A stretch of 13,182 nt of DNA from Pseudomonadota bacterium (lineage in GTDB: Bacteria; Pseudomonadota; Alphaproteobacteria; Azospirillales; Azospirillaceae): positions 1 to 13,182 of the forward strand of contig JAEYOB010000785.1 in the NCBI GenBank assembly GCA_023412175.1, given 5' to 3'. The notes beneath the pieces were generated by a model that was not told the DNA's origin, searched no databases, and worked only from the letters and a program-made list of their open reading frames with translations. Positions 1-8,189 of this stretch are shown piece after piece; position 1 is the first letter of the stretch; every line of letters starts with the position of its first letter. The position numbers and the translations under genes are program-made.

Positions 1-1
1 G

Positions 2-250
2 GTGCTGATGGTGCGCGAGACGCCGCTGCACCTCGGCCACCTGCGGACCATGGCGCAACTGGCGGAGATGGGGGCGGTCATCGCCCCGCCGGTGCCCGCC
101 TTCTACACCAGGCCGCAGAGTCTGGACGACCTGATCGACCATACGGTCGGGCGGGCGCTCGACCTGTTCGGGCTGGACAGCGGACGGGTGCGCCGCTGGG
201 GCGAGACGCCCGAGCCGGAACCGGGCGAAACGGAAATCGCCGGGACCTGA
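2..250 (+). CDS. ubiX: Flavin prenyltransferase UbiX, C-terminal part (5' end outside window)
   Basis: This is the last 82 codons of a gene that begins left of the window. UbiX joins dimethylallyl phosphate to reduced FMN to make prenylated FMN, the cofactor of UbiD-type decarboxylases, including the one in ubiquinone synthesis. The visible part contains the conserved C-terminal block RETPLHLGHLRTM, then the PPVPAFY loop and SLDDLIDHTVGRALDLFGL, which matches the end of the bacterial UbiX/Pad1 family closely. About 25 residues after this block are charged, proline-rich and probably a disordered tail. The N-terminal Rossmann-like FMN-binding half is not visible. The next gene follows after 72 nt and seems to have its own promoter, so cotranscription is uncertain. 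The family call is secure. Whether its UbiD partner is ubiquinone-specific cannot be told from here. Confidence 0.93.
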   Translation: MLMVRETPLHLGHLRTMAQLAEMGAVIAPPVPAFYTRPQSLDDLIDHTVGRALDLFGLDSGRVRRWGETPEPEPGETEIAGT

Positions 251-260
251 AGGCTCTCGC

Positions 261-289
261 TTGGCACGTTCGGCGATTTCGACTAAACC
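261..289 (+). promoter_or_regulatory. Candidate sigma-70 promoter for the carbonic anhydrase gene
   Basis: TTGGCA at 261-266 matches the -35 consensus at five of six positions. It lies 17 nt before TAAACC (284-289), which matches the -10 at only three of six. A start near 296 would give a leader of about 27 nt containing the ribosome site AGAGGGA (307-313), 9 nt before the ATG. Read by eye only. Confidence 0.35.
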
Positions 290-322
290 CTCCCGCACTG
301 CACCCTAGAGGGACGCGCCGTC

Positions 323-1015
323 ATGCCTTTCACCGTGCCGCACGAGGCGATCCGCCGGCTGATGGCGGGGATCAAGGGTTTCCGCGCCCGCTACTACGAA
401 AAATACCCGGACAGCATGCGCATGCTGGTCGAGAAGGGGCAGAAGCCGGAAGTGCTGCTGATCGGCTGCTCGGACTCCCGCGTCGATCCCGCGCTGATCA
501 CCCAGGCCGAGCCCGGCGAACTGTTCGTGGTGCGCAACGTCGCCAACCTCGTTCCGCCCTACCAGCCCGACGGCCACTATCACGGCACCTCGGCAGCCAT
601 CGAATACGCCGTGCGCGTGCTGCAGGTGGGCCACGTGGTGGTGCTGGGCCATGCGCAATGCGGCGGCATCCGCGGCCTGATCGGCATGCAGGCCGGCCAG
701 CAGCCGCCCGGCGACTTCATCGCGCCGTGGGTGTCGATCGCCCAGTCCGCATGCGAACGCTTCATCACCGCCGCCGGCGAGGGCGACAGCCTGGACGAGC
801 GCCGGGCCGCCGCGGCGTGGCTCCAGGAGTCGCCGCATCTGGTCGAGCGCGCCGCGGTGCGCGGCTCGGTCGAAAACCTGATGACCTTTCCGTTCATCCG
901 CGAAAGGGTCGAGGCCGGCACGCTGCACCTGCACGGCTGGTGGTTCGACCTGGAAAACGGCGACCTCTGGGCCATCCACCCGCGCACCTCCGCCTTCGTC
1001 CCGGTGTTCGAGTGA
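323..1015 (+). CDS. Beta-class carbonic anhydrase
   Basis: This predicted cytoplasmic zinc enzyme of 230 aa interconverts CO2 and bicarbonate, supplying bicarbonate to carboxylases. Motif GCSDSRVDP (residues 48-56) gives the zinc ligand Cys49 and the Asp51-Arg53 dyad. LGHAQCGG (108-115) gives ligands His110 and Cys113. Together they form the full Cys-His-Cys site of beta enzymes. The block FVVRNVANLVPPY (68-80) and the HGTSAAIEYAV stretch are also typical of the family, and the length is usual. The ATG at 323 is chosen because AGAGGGA sits 9 nt upstream and the family N-terminus starts here. It is flanked by ubiX and a small secreted-protein gene, and neither explains its role. No signal peptide is visible. 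The specific paralogue name (can, cynT, cah) cannot be decided from sequence alone. Confidence 0.95.
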   Translation: MPFTVPHEAIRRLMAGIKGFRARYYEKYPDSMRMLVEKGQKPEVLLIGCSDSRVDPALITQAEPGELFVVRNVANLVPPYQPDGHYHGTSAAIEYAVRVLQVGHVVVLGHAQCGGIRGLIGMQAGQQPPGDFIAPWVSIAQSACERFITAAGEGDSLDERRAAAAWLQESPHLVERAAVRGSVENLMTFPFIRERVEAGTLHLHGWWFDLENGDLWAIHPRTSAFVPVFE

Positions 1016-1124
1016 CGGCGCCGCTCCTGTGACAAGATTTGCCTTCGATCTCCGCCGCGTTGCCCCGGCTTTGCCGCTCCGCCTACTGTCCCGCCCCATT
1101 GGGAAACGGATGGCCGGGAGCATC

Positions 1125-1505
1125 ATGCCGAACGGACGCAGGGCATCGGGACTGGCGGGCGCCGCGGCCATCGCGGCGCTGCTGTTGGCGCCGGCGGCGC
1201 TGGCCGCGCAGGGCGGCGGTACCGGATGCCCCTGGGCGCAGGACGTCACGCTGGACCTCGGCGGCCGCTCCATCATCATCCCGCAATCGGTCTTCGATCC
1301 CAAGAACCTGAGCCCGTCGGTCGACGGCTACGAACTGCGCCCCAGCCTGGAAACGCTGTCCATGCAGATCATCGGACCGGCCGGCCAGGTCTGGCATGCC
1401 GCGCTGACGCGGGTCGCCAGCGGCAAGCGCTGCACGGCGTTCTACATCGGCCCCGCAATGCCGCTGGAGGACGAGGAAGCGGTCAGGCGGGTCGCGGAAC
1501 AGTAG
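1125..1505 (+). CDS. Small predicted secreted protein of unknown function
   Basis: I do not recognise this family. The reading frame is open from 1029, but the ATG at 1125 is preferred because GGGAG lies 5 nt upstream and the product then begins with a textbook signal peptide: Arg5-Arg6, a hydrophobic alanine/leucine stretch at about residues 9-27, and an AALA-A cleavage site near residue 28. The mature part is about 98 aa, with one Cys near the N-terminus (GCPWAQD) and one in the second half (GKRCTAFYIG), which could form a disulfide in the periplasm. A segment LDLGGRSIIIPQSVFDP and later beta-like stretches suggest a small globular fold. ATG 1110 is a possible alternative start. Its codon use is like that of its neighbours, so it looks native. 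It lies 109 nt after the carbonic anhydrase and could be read with it, but a role there would be a guess. Confidence 0.7.
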   Translation: MPNGRRASGLAGAAAIAALLLAPAALAAQGGGTGCPWAQDVTLDLGGRSIIIPQSVFDPKNLSPSVDGYELRPSLETLSMQIIGPAGQVWHAALTRVASGKRCTAFYIGPAMPLEDEEAVRRVAEQ

Positions 1506-1564
1506 GTTTCCCTGCTGCTCATGGCGGGTGATGCGGACGGCGCTCAATGAAAGCGTTTAAGCGC

Positions 1565-1587
1565 CGCCGGCATGATACCCGCCGGCG
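1565..1587 (+). terminator. Weak hairpin after the secreted-protein gene
   Basis: CGCCGGC (1565-1571) pairs with GCCGGCG (1581-1587) around a 9-nt loop, about 60 nt past the stop codon at 1505. No T-run follows, so termination is uncertain. The rest of the 169-nt gap to the next gene shows no clear feature. Confidence 0.25.
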
Positions 1588-1674
1588 CATGGATGCTTCC
1601 ATGATCAAGCGGCGGACACGTATCCGCCAGGCCAGCGGCTGTCGTATCCTGTGGGAATTGCAGGAGATGACCGG

Positions 1675-2601
1675 ATGAAGACAGAACAGGGCGTCTTGCG
1701 CCTTTCGATCGCCGTCACCGTGCTGCTGGCCGGGTTCGGCATCCTGTTCGGCCTGCTGTCGGGTTCCTTCGCCATTGTGTTCGACGGTGTCTATTCGCTG
1801 ACCGACGCCAGCATGACCATCGTGGCGCTGCTGGTGTCGAATCTGATCGCGGCATCGACCGCCGAAGGCGCATCGAAAACCAAGCTGGTCGAACGCTTCA
1901 CCATGGGCTTCTGGCATCTTGAGCCGATGGTCCTGGGGTTGAACGGAACCCTGCTGATGGGGGCGGCGATCTACGCGCTGTTCAACGCCGTCGGCAGCCT
2001 CCTGACCGGTGGGCGCGAACTCGCCTTCGACCACGCCATCGTGTACGCCGCGGTGACGCTTCTCACCGCGGTCATCATGGCGATCTACGACACGAAGGCG
2101 AACCGGACGATCCGATCCGGCTTCCTGGCCCTGGACGCGAAGGCATGGCTGATGTCGGCAGCGCTGACGGCGGCCCTGCTGGCGGCCTTCGTGTTCGGTT
2201 ACCTGATCCAGGGCACCGCGCTCGAATGGGTCTCGCCCTACATCGACCCGGCCATCCTGGCGCTGGTGTGCCTCGTGGTCATTCCGATGCCGATCGGCAC
2301 GGTGCGCCAGGCCCTGGCCGATGTCCTGCTGGTCACTCCGGCCGACCTCAAGCAGCATGTCGATGAGGTGGCACAGGAGGTCGTGCGGCGGTACGGCTTC
2401 CTCTCCTACCGCGCCTACGTCGCGCGGGTCGGCCGCGGCCGGCAAATCGAACTGTACTTCATCGTGCCCACCGGCTCGCCCGCAAAACGGCTTGAGGAAT
2501 GGGACCGGATTCGCGACGCGATCGGCGACGCGATCGGCGGCGAGGGACCCGACCGCTGGCTTACCATCGCCTTCACCACCGACCAGGAATGGGCGGAATA
2601 A
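1675..2601 (+). CDS. Cation diffusion facilitator (CDF) family membrane transporter, atypical metal site
   Basis: This 308-aa inner-membrane protein has about six hydrophobic segments (roughly residues 8-28, 32-58, 86-110, 119-138, 152-178, 188-208) and a cytoplasmic C-terminal domain of about 95 aa. That is the layout of CDF exporters, which swap divalent metal for protons. Family marks are GSFAIVFDGVYSLTDASM in TM2, GFWHLEPMVLGLNG at TM3 and YIDPAILALV in TM6. The ATG at 1675 has AGGAG 8 nt upstream and is preferred to the in-frame GTG at 1651. The usual transmembrane site HxxxD in TM2 is read here as YxxxD (Tyr40, Asp44). In TM5 the aligned His and Asp are Ala157 and Ser161. It therefore may not move Zn in the standard way, and it resembles the less-studied 'predicted Co/Zn/Cd transporter' branch. 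The superfamily call is good; the substrate is unknown. Confidence 0.85.
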   Translation: MKTEQGVLRLSIAVTVLLAGFGILFGLLSGSFAIVFDGVYSLTDASMTIVALLVSNLIAASTAEGASKTKLVERFTMGFWHLEPMVLGLNGTLLMGAAIYALFNAVGSLLTGGRELAFDHAIVYAAVTLLTAVIMAIYDTKANRTIRSGFLALDAKAWLMSAALTAALLAAFVFGYLIQGTALEWVSPYIDPAILALVCLVVIPMPIGTVRQALADVLLVTPADLKQHVDEVAQEVVRRYGFLSYRAYVARVGRGRQIELYFIVPTGSPAKRLEEWDRIRDAIGDAIGGEGPDRWLTIAFTTDQEWAE

Positions 2602-2650
2602 ACCCGCGCCGTCGAGCGTCGAGCCGATGCACCAAAGGATGGCGCGCCTC

Positions 2651-2692
2651 CCTGCCGCCCCTTCCCGTGCTGCGGGCTGAAGGGGCGGCAGG
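2651..2692. terminator. Bidirectional hairpin terminator between convergent transporter and pfk genes
   Basis: A perfect 13-bp stem, CCTGCCGCCCCTT (2651-2663) with AAGGGGCGGCAGG (2680-2692), encloses a second small stem CCCG/CGGG (2664-2667 with 2673-2676). It sits between the stop at 2601 and the stop of the opposing gene at 2699. No strong T-run is present on either side, so it may need Rho or act mainly as an mRNA 3'-end stabiliser. Confidence 0.7.
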
Positions 2693-2698
2693 CGGTTC

Positions 2699-3784
<1,086 letters not shown>

Positions 3785-3927
3785 GATGGTATCCCGTGTC
3801 GCGAGGGCTTGCCATCGCCCCAATAGTGCTGGGTGCAGTCTTGCAAGAACCAGAACGCTCCGCAATGGCACGCTGCGTTAACCGCTCGAACGGGCAGTGG
3901 TTTCACCATGCGCCCTCGCACAATTTC

Positions 3928-3936
3928 TGCTACAGT
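3928..3936 (+). promoter_or_regulatory. Possible extended -10 promoter for the DUF465 gene
   Basis: TGCTACAGT matches the extended -10 form TGnTATAAT with two mismatches in the hexamer. It is 32 nt before the ATG at 3969. No good -35 is seen at 16-18 nt spacing, so this is a weak call. Confidence 0.25.
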
Positions 3937-3968
3937 CGCGGCCGCCCCGCCAGCACTCGCGCCGCCCG

Positions 3969-4169
3969 ATGAACGAACAGGAAATGCTGAAGCAGAAACT
4001 CGCCGACTTGAGGAGCGAGCACCGCGATCTCGACGACGTGATTGCGCGCCTGTCGGAACGAGCACCCTTCGACCAGCTTCAACTGCAACGGCTGAAAAAG
4101 CGGAAGCTGGCGCTGAAGGACCAGATCACGCTGCTGGAAAGCCGCATGCTGCCCGACATCATCGCGTAA
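3969..4169 (+). CDS. YdcH/DUF465 family small protein
   Basis: This 66-aa charged, mostly helical protein has no membrane segment. The sequence [18 protein letters not shown] followed by [19 protein letters not shown] is the DUF465 (YdcH-like, Pfam PF04325) pattern: a helical hairpin with heptad-like leucines and the conserved LKKRKLxLKDxI tail. The molecular function of the family is not established. The ATG at 3969 gives the usual family length, whereas the longer frame from 3897 has no similarity upstream. No convincing Shine-Dalgarno site is visible. It lies about 100 nt before purE on the same strand, with a hairpin and a new promoter between them, so it is probably a separate unit. Confidence 0.85.
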   Translation: MNEQEMLKQKLADLRSEHRDLDDVIARLSERAPFDQLQLQRLKKRKLALKDQITLLESRMLPDIIA

Positions 4170-4178
4170 CGATTATTT

Positions 4179-4199
4179 CCTCTCCCGCCCGGGGAGAGG
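4179..4199 (+). terminator. Hairpin between DUF465 gene and purE
   Basis: CCTCTCCC (4179-4186) pairs with GGGAGAGG (4192-4199) over a 5-nt loop, just after the stop at 4169. No T-run follows. The CCTCTCCC-GGGAGAGG unit resembles short intergenic hairpins that are often dispersed in alphaproteobacterial genomes, so it could be a repeat element rather than a dedicated terminator. Confidence 0.45.
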
Positions 4200-4212
4200 G
4201 TTCAAGCGCCAC

Positions 4213-4240
4213 TGGACTCTTCATCCGTCCTTCCTATAAT
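4213..4240 (+). promoter_or_regulatory. Sigma-70-like promoter of purE-purK
   Basis: TATAAT at 4235-4240 is a perfect -10 in otherwise GC-rich DNA. TGGACT (4213-4218) is 16 nt upstream and matches TTGACA at four of six positions. Transcription would start near 4247, after any ATG in the upstream frame. This supports GTG 4277 as the purE start. No purine-repressor site or riboswitch was recognised in the short leader. Confidence 0.6.
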
Positions 4241-4276
4241 GCGCGGCTTTCCGAAACACCCCTGGAAAGCACCGCC

Positions 4277-4801
4277 GTGCCGGTCCAATCGCCCGTCCAA
4301 ACGTCCTCCCCCGCGCCGCTCGTCGGCATCATCATGGGCAGCCAGTCGGACTGGACCACCATGAAGCACGCCGCCGACACGCTGACCGCGCTGGGCGTGC
4401 CGCACGAGGTGCGCATCGTCTCCGCCCACCGCACGCCGCAGCGCCTGGTCGAGTACGCCAGCACCGCCCGCGACCGCGGCCTCAAGGTCGTCATCGCCGG
4501 GGCCGGCGGGGCCGCCCACCTGCCGGGCATGGCCGCCTCCATGACCCCCCTGCCCGTTTTCGGCGTGCCGGTCGAGAGCCACGCGCTGAAGGGCATGGAC
4601 AGCCTTCTCTCCATCGTGCAGATGCCCGGCGGCGTGCCGGTCGGCACGCTGGCCATCGGCAAGGCCGGCGCCATCAACGCGGCGCTGCTCGCCGCGTCGG
4701 TGATCGCGCTGATGGACCCGGCGGTGGCCGAGGCGCTGGACGGCTGGCGCGCCCGCCAGACCGCGGCGGTCGCCGAAGCCCCCGTTGACGAGACGGCCTG
4801 A
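4277..4801 (+). CDS. purE: N5-carboxyaminoimidazole ribonucleotide mutase PurE
   Basis: Class I PurE (174 aa) converts N5-CAIR, made by PurK, into CAIR in de novo purine synthesis. Motifs are [10 protein letters not shown] (17-26), the phosphate/substrate loop; SAHRTPQ (49-55) with the catalytic histidine His51; and [12 protein letters not shown] (74-85). These are the hallmarks of the bacterial octameric mutase. No ATG lies between the promoter and the conserved core. GTG 4277 is in frame, gives a normal length, and has GGAAAG 7 nt upstream, so it is the preferred start. Longer readings back to 3833 cross the preceding gene and hairpin and are not credible. The stop is separated by 4 nt from the purK start, so the two are surely cotranscribed. 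The C-terminal 15 residues are a variable alanine-rich tail. Confidence 0.95.
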   Translation: MPVQSPVQTSSPAPLVGIIMGSQSDWTTMKHAADTLTALGVPHEVRIVSAHRTPQRLVEYASTARDRGLKVVIAGAGGAAHLPGMAASMTPLPVFGVPVESHALKGMDSLLSIVQMPGGVPVGTLAIGKAGAINAALLAASVIALMDPAVAEALDGWRARQTAAVAEAPVDETA

Positions 4802-4805
4802 CGCC

Positions 4806-5882
4806 ATGTTCGCTCCTGGCTCCACCATCGGCATGCTGGGCGCCGGACAGCTCGGCCGGATGACCGCGCTGGCCGCCGCCAACCTCGGCTACCGCACGCA
4901 CGTCTTCGCCCCCGACGCCGAGGGCAGCCCCTGCGCCCAGGTCGCCGACGCCATGACCGTGGCCGACTGGCACGACCGCGCCGCATTGGCATCCTTCGCC
5001 AAGGCGGTCGACGTGATCACCCTGGAATGGGAGAACGTCCCCGTCGAGACGGTGGAGTTCCTCGCCACGCTGGTCCCCGTGCATCCCGGCGGCGGTGTGC
5101 TGGCGGTGGCGCAGGACCGTATCCGGGAGAAGTCCTTCGCCAACGCATTGGGCATCGCCACCGCGCCGTGGCGCGCCGCATCGAACGCCGGGGATGTTGC
5201 GAAGGCGGTGGCCGAAATCGGCCCGCGCTGCATCCTGAAATCCACCCGCATGGGTTACGACGGCAAGGGGCAGGCGGTGATCGGGCCGGGCATCGACCCG
5301 GCCGAGGCGTGGCGCTCCATCGGATCGGATGCGGGCATCGTCGAGGGCTTCGTGGACTTCGTCTGCGAGGTGTCGGTGATCGTCGCCCGCGCCGCCGACG
5401 GCAGCACCGCCGCCTATCCGGTGGTGGAGAACCGCCACAAGAACGGAATCCTCGACCGCACGCTGGCCCCCGCCCGCGTGGCGCCGGAGACCGCGGCCGA
5501 GGCCGGGCGCGTCGCCACCGCGCTGGCCGACGCGCTGGGGGTCGTCGGCCTGCTGGCGGTGGAGATGTTCGTGGCGCGCGACGGCCATGTGCTGGTCAAC
5601 GAGATGGCGCCGCGCCCGCACAACTCCGGCCACTGGACCATGGACGCCTGCGCCACCAGCCAGTTCGAGCAGCTGGTGCGCGCCGTCTGCGGCCTGCCGC
5701 TGGGTGGGACCGACCTGCGCTTCGAGGCGGAGATGGAGAACCTGATCGGCGACGACGTGCTGCGCTGGCCGCAGATCCTCGCCGAGCGCAACGCCCACCT
5801 GCACCTCTACGGCAAGGCCGAGGCGCGGCCGGGGCGCAAGATGGGCCACGTCAACCGGGTGTTTCCGCGCGCGCCCGGCTGA
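4806..5882 (+). CDS. purK: N5-carboxyaminoimidazole ribonucleotide synthetase PurK
   Basis: PurK (358 aa, ATP-grasp fold) uses ATP and bicarbonate to carboxylate AIR to N5-CAIR, which PurE then rearranges. The N-terminal dinucleotide-fold motif IGMLGAGQLGRM (8-19), the block VAQDRIREKSF (101-111) and the ATP-grasp loop KSTRMGYDGKGQAVIG (145-160) are all present. So are VVENRHKNGIL and the metal-site region NEMAPRPHNSGHWT near the C-terminal half. The length is normal. ATG 4806 is 4 nt after the purE stop. An in-frame TTG at 4785, overlapping purE, is a weaker alternative. The ribosome site is poor, which suggests translational coupling to purE. The carbonic anhydrase gene upstream could supply bicarbonate, but nothing in the sequence links the two. 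Confidence 0.95.
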   Translation: MFAPGSTIGMLGAGQLGRMTALAAANLGYRTHVFAPDAEGSPCAQVADAMTVADWHDRAALASFAKAVDVITLEWENVPVETVEFLATLVPVHPGGGVLAVAQDRIREKSFANALGIATAPWRAASNAGDVAKAVAEIGPRCILKSTRMGYDGKGQAVIGPGIDPAEAWRSIGSDAGIVEGFVDFVCEVSVIVARAADGSTAAYPVVENRHKNGILDRTLAPARVAPETAAEAGRVATALADALGVVGLLAVEMFVARDGHVLVNEMAPRPHNSGHWTMDACATSQFEQLVRAVCGLPLGGTDLRFEAEMENLIGDDVLRWPQILAERNAHLHLYGKAEARPGRKMGHVNRVFPRAPG

Positions 5883-6370
5883 TTCCCCCGCAACCACGCC
5901 GGGTGGACAGGGAGGCGGCCCTGCGGACGATACCGTGCATGTCCGCCGCGCTTCCCGGCGCCCTCCTGATCGGGCCGTCCGTTCCGCTCCGGTCCTACTG
6001 CTCGCCGCCCTGCTCAGCGGGCCGTGCCGGGAGAGCATCCGACCGCCTCCGCCGGGCGTGCTGCTGATCTGCGGCAGCGCCCTTGCCATGGCCCTGGTCC
6101 GGCGCCATGACCGCCGACCCTGCTTGTCCTGCCCAACGCCGGAGTGATCGCCGCCTATACGGCCCGGGTCTTCCTGTTGACGGCCGTCTCGCTGCTGGCC
6201 TGAGCCGGCATCGTCCCCAGAGTGGTGGTCCTCCGCCTGCTTCGTAGAGCCGAAGAGCAGGCAAATGTCGGGTCGCCGCTCTGCGGCAGTTGTTCAGACT
6301 TTCTTCAAATGCGCATCGAAGGTAGGCTCTTTAAGATCGATTTCGCCGCTCTGAATAAATTTTATTTCAA
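5883..6370. other. 488-nt gap between purK and the EAL gene
   Basis: The left part (about 5900-6203) is GC-rich and codon-like, and may be a decayed small gene (see the pseudogene entry). The right part (about 6285-6370) becomes AT-rich. It contains an inverted repeat AATAAA-T-TTTATT (6354-6366) and the 9-bp direct repeat TTCAAATGC at 6304-6312 and 6366-6374, the latter covering the ATG at 6371. It probably holds the promoter of the phosphodiesterase gene, but no clear -35/-10 pair was found. Confidence 0.5.
5939..6203 (+). pseudogene. Possible decayed small membrane-protein gene (two frameshifts)
   Basis: No intact gene is visible, but three frames in turn give plausible coding stretches: MSAALPGALLIGPSVPLR from 5939; then APVLLLAALLSGPC and PGVLLICGSALAMALVRR one frame back; then PTLLVLPNAGVIAAYTARVF and LLTAVSLLA to a TGA at 6201-6203 one frame further back. 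Joined, they would make a protein of about 88 aa with three hydrophobic segments. Each junction is explained by loss of one base. This could be a real relic, two sequencing errors in GC-rich DNA, or chance. I know no family for it. Confidence 0.3.
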
Positions 6371-8167
6371 ATGCAAACTCTCACGGCGCAACGCGCGGAC
6401 ACGCCGGCATCCCGACGGGACTCAGCAGCCCACGCCCCTTCCTCCATGAGCGCGGGGCGGCGTGCCGCGATGCCTGATACCGTTCCCGCGGCCAAGCCGC
6501 AGCCTTCCAACCGCGACCGCGACCGCTTCGTGGGATTCGCCTTCGCCGCCGCCGACCTGCTGATCGAGACCGACCCGCAGGGGACCATCCTGTTCTCCGC
6601 CGGCGCGCGCTGCCGGCTGACGCAGAGCGACGCAGGCGCCCAGGTCGGCAGCAACCTGCACGACCACGTCGCGCCGAGCGACCGCAAGTACCTGGACGTG
6701 CTGCTCAACCGCGTCGTCGAGAAGGCGCGGATCAAGCCGGCGCGCGTGGTGTTCCAGGGCTACGACGGCCACCGCTTCCCGGCGCTGCTCGGCGGCTGCC
6801 GGCTCGAATCCTGCCCCGGCTCGCTATTCCTGACGGTGCAGCTGGCGTCCGGCCCGCGCGCCATGCACGACGCCCTGTCCGGCGGCGGTGGCGCGACCGG
6901 ACAGTTGCTGGACAACCGCACCTTCACCGCCATCCTGGAGGACCGCATCGTCCAGGCGCGCGAGAAGGGCCTCGACAACGGCCTGACGCTGCTGCTGATC
7001 GAGGGCCTGCAGAGCATGGTGGAGGCCATGCCCGAAGGCGCCGCGGCCGAGGTGCGGCAGGGCATCGAAGCCTACCTGCGCGGCATCTCGGCGGATGGCG
7101 ACAGCGCCGGGCACCTGGGCGCCGACCGCTTCGGCATCGTGCACACCTCGGACGTGGACGGCGAGGAGGTGCAGACCCACATCGCCGACATCATCAAGGA
7201 GGCCGGCGGCGAGCTGTGCGGCGGCATCCGCAGCTGGTCGCTGGACATGGCCGACACCCAGCTCGACGCGGCCGACGCGGCGCGGGCGCTGGTCTACACG
7301 GTGCAGGCCTTCGCGTCGGCGCAGGGCGGCGAGTTCACCATCGCCTCGCTGGAGGACGGCGCGCAACGCATGCTGTCCGACGCGGTGGACCGCATCGGCC
7401 GGGCGCGCGCCACCATCGAGAAGCGCGATTTCTTCGTTGTCTACCAGCCCATCGTCGATCTGGCGACCGAGGAGGTCCACCACCTGGAGGCGCTGACGCG
7501 GCTGGAGGGCATGCCGTCCCCGGCCGACTTCATCACCTTCGCCGAGGACGTCGGCCTGATCTACGATTTCGACCTGCTGCTGACGCAGTCCGTGCTCGAT
7601 ACGCTGAAAGCCTACCACAAGGAACCCAAGCTGCCGGACGTCGCCATCAACCTATCGGCCAAGACGCTGATGAGCCCGCTGTTCCTGCGCCAGTTCCAGG
7701 CGGTCACCGAAGCTTACGGCGAGCTGGCCCGCAAGCTGCTGCTGGAGGTGACGGAGACGGTGGTGGTCTCCGACATCGCCACGCTGAACGAGGTGCTGCA
7801 GAAGCTGCGCGAGGCCGGCTTCCGCGTCTGCCTGGACGACGTCGGCGCCGGCACCACCTCGTTCCAGTCGCTGTACGGCCTCCAGGTGGACTACGCGAAG
7901 ATCGACGGCCAGTTCGTGCGCGGCGCGGCCGGCAGCGCGCGCGACATGGCGATGCTGCGCTCCATGGTGGACGTCTGCCACCAGCTCGACCTCAAGCTGA
8001 TCGGCGAGCAGGTCGAGGAGCCGGACCACGCCAGGCTGCTGATGGACCTGCAGGTGCAGTTGGCCCAGGGCTACCTGTTCGGCCGCCCCAGCCGCGACTT
8101 CGCCTACTTCGCCAAGGACTGGTCGAAGATGGCCAGGAAGGGCGGCAAGGTGCTGTGGAAGGCCTGA
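6371..8167 (+). CDS. Cyclic-di-GMP phosphodiesterase: PAS-like, degenerate GGDEF, EAL
   Basis: This 598-aa protein has no membrane segment. Order: a low-complexity start (1-50), a PAS-like region (about 52-160, FAAADLLIETDPQGTILFSAG), a degenerate GGDEF domain (about 180-330), and EAL (about 345-580). The GGDEF signature is replaced by GADRF (250-254), so cyclase activity is unlikely. In the EAL domain the metal and catalytic residues appear kept: Glu373 (EAL), Asn427, Glu459, Asp489-Asp490, Lys510, Glu546 and Gln566. Hydrolysis of c-di-GMP to pGpG is therefore expected. Loop 6 reads DDVGAGTTSF instead of DDFGTGYSSL, and AEGVE reads GEQVE, so activity or dimer control may be altered. The start is uncertain: ATG 6371 lacks a ribosome site, and ATG 6446 or 6470 would remove only disordered residues. 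It is monocistronic and convergent with the DUF2189 gene. It likely affects motility or biofilm. Confidence 0.88.
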   Translation: MQTLTAQRADTPASRRDSAAHAPSSMSAGRRAAMPDTVPAAKPQPSNRDRDRFVGFAFAAADLLIETDPQGTILFSAGARCRLTQSDAGAQVGSNLHDHVAPSDRKYLDVLLNRVVEKARIKPARVVFQGYDGHRFPALLGGCRLESCPGSLFLTVQLASGPRAMHDALSGGGGATGQLLDNRTFTAILEDRIVQAREKGLDNGLTLLLIEGLQSMVEAMPEGAAAEVRQGIEAYLRGISADGDSAGHLGADRFGIVHTSDVDGEEVQTHIADIIKEAGGELCGGIRSWSLDMADTQLDAADAARALVYTVQAFASAQGGEFTIASLEDGAQRMLSDAVDRIGRARATIEKRDFFVVYQPIVDLATEEVHHLEALTRLEGMPSPADFITFAEDVGLIYDFDLLLTQSVLDTLKAYHKEPKLPDVAINLSAKTLMSPLFLRQFQAVTEAYGELARKLLLEVTETVVVSDIATLNEVLQKLREAGFRVCLDDVGAGTTSFQSLYGLQVDYAKIDGQFVRGAAGSARDMAMLRSMVDVCHQLDLKLIGEQVEEPDHARLLMDLQVQLAQGYLFGRPSRDFAYFAKDWSKMARKGGKVLWKA

Positions 8168-8189
8168 AGCCGGGCCCCCGGCCGATGCC

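Noticed and set aside
5874..5903. CCCGGC/GCCGGG hairpin around the purK stop
   Set aside because: Only a 6-bp stem with an 18-nt loop and no T-run, which is expected by chance at this GC content.
6292..6306. Second LexA-like box GTTC-N7-CTTC upstream of the EAL gene
   Set aside because: One of the eight defining bases is wrong and no promoter element coincides with it.
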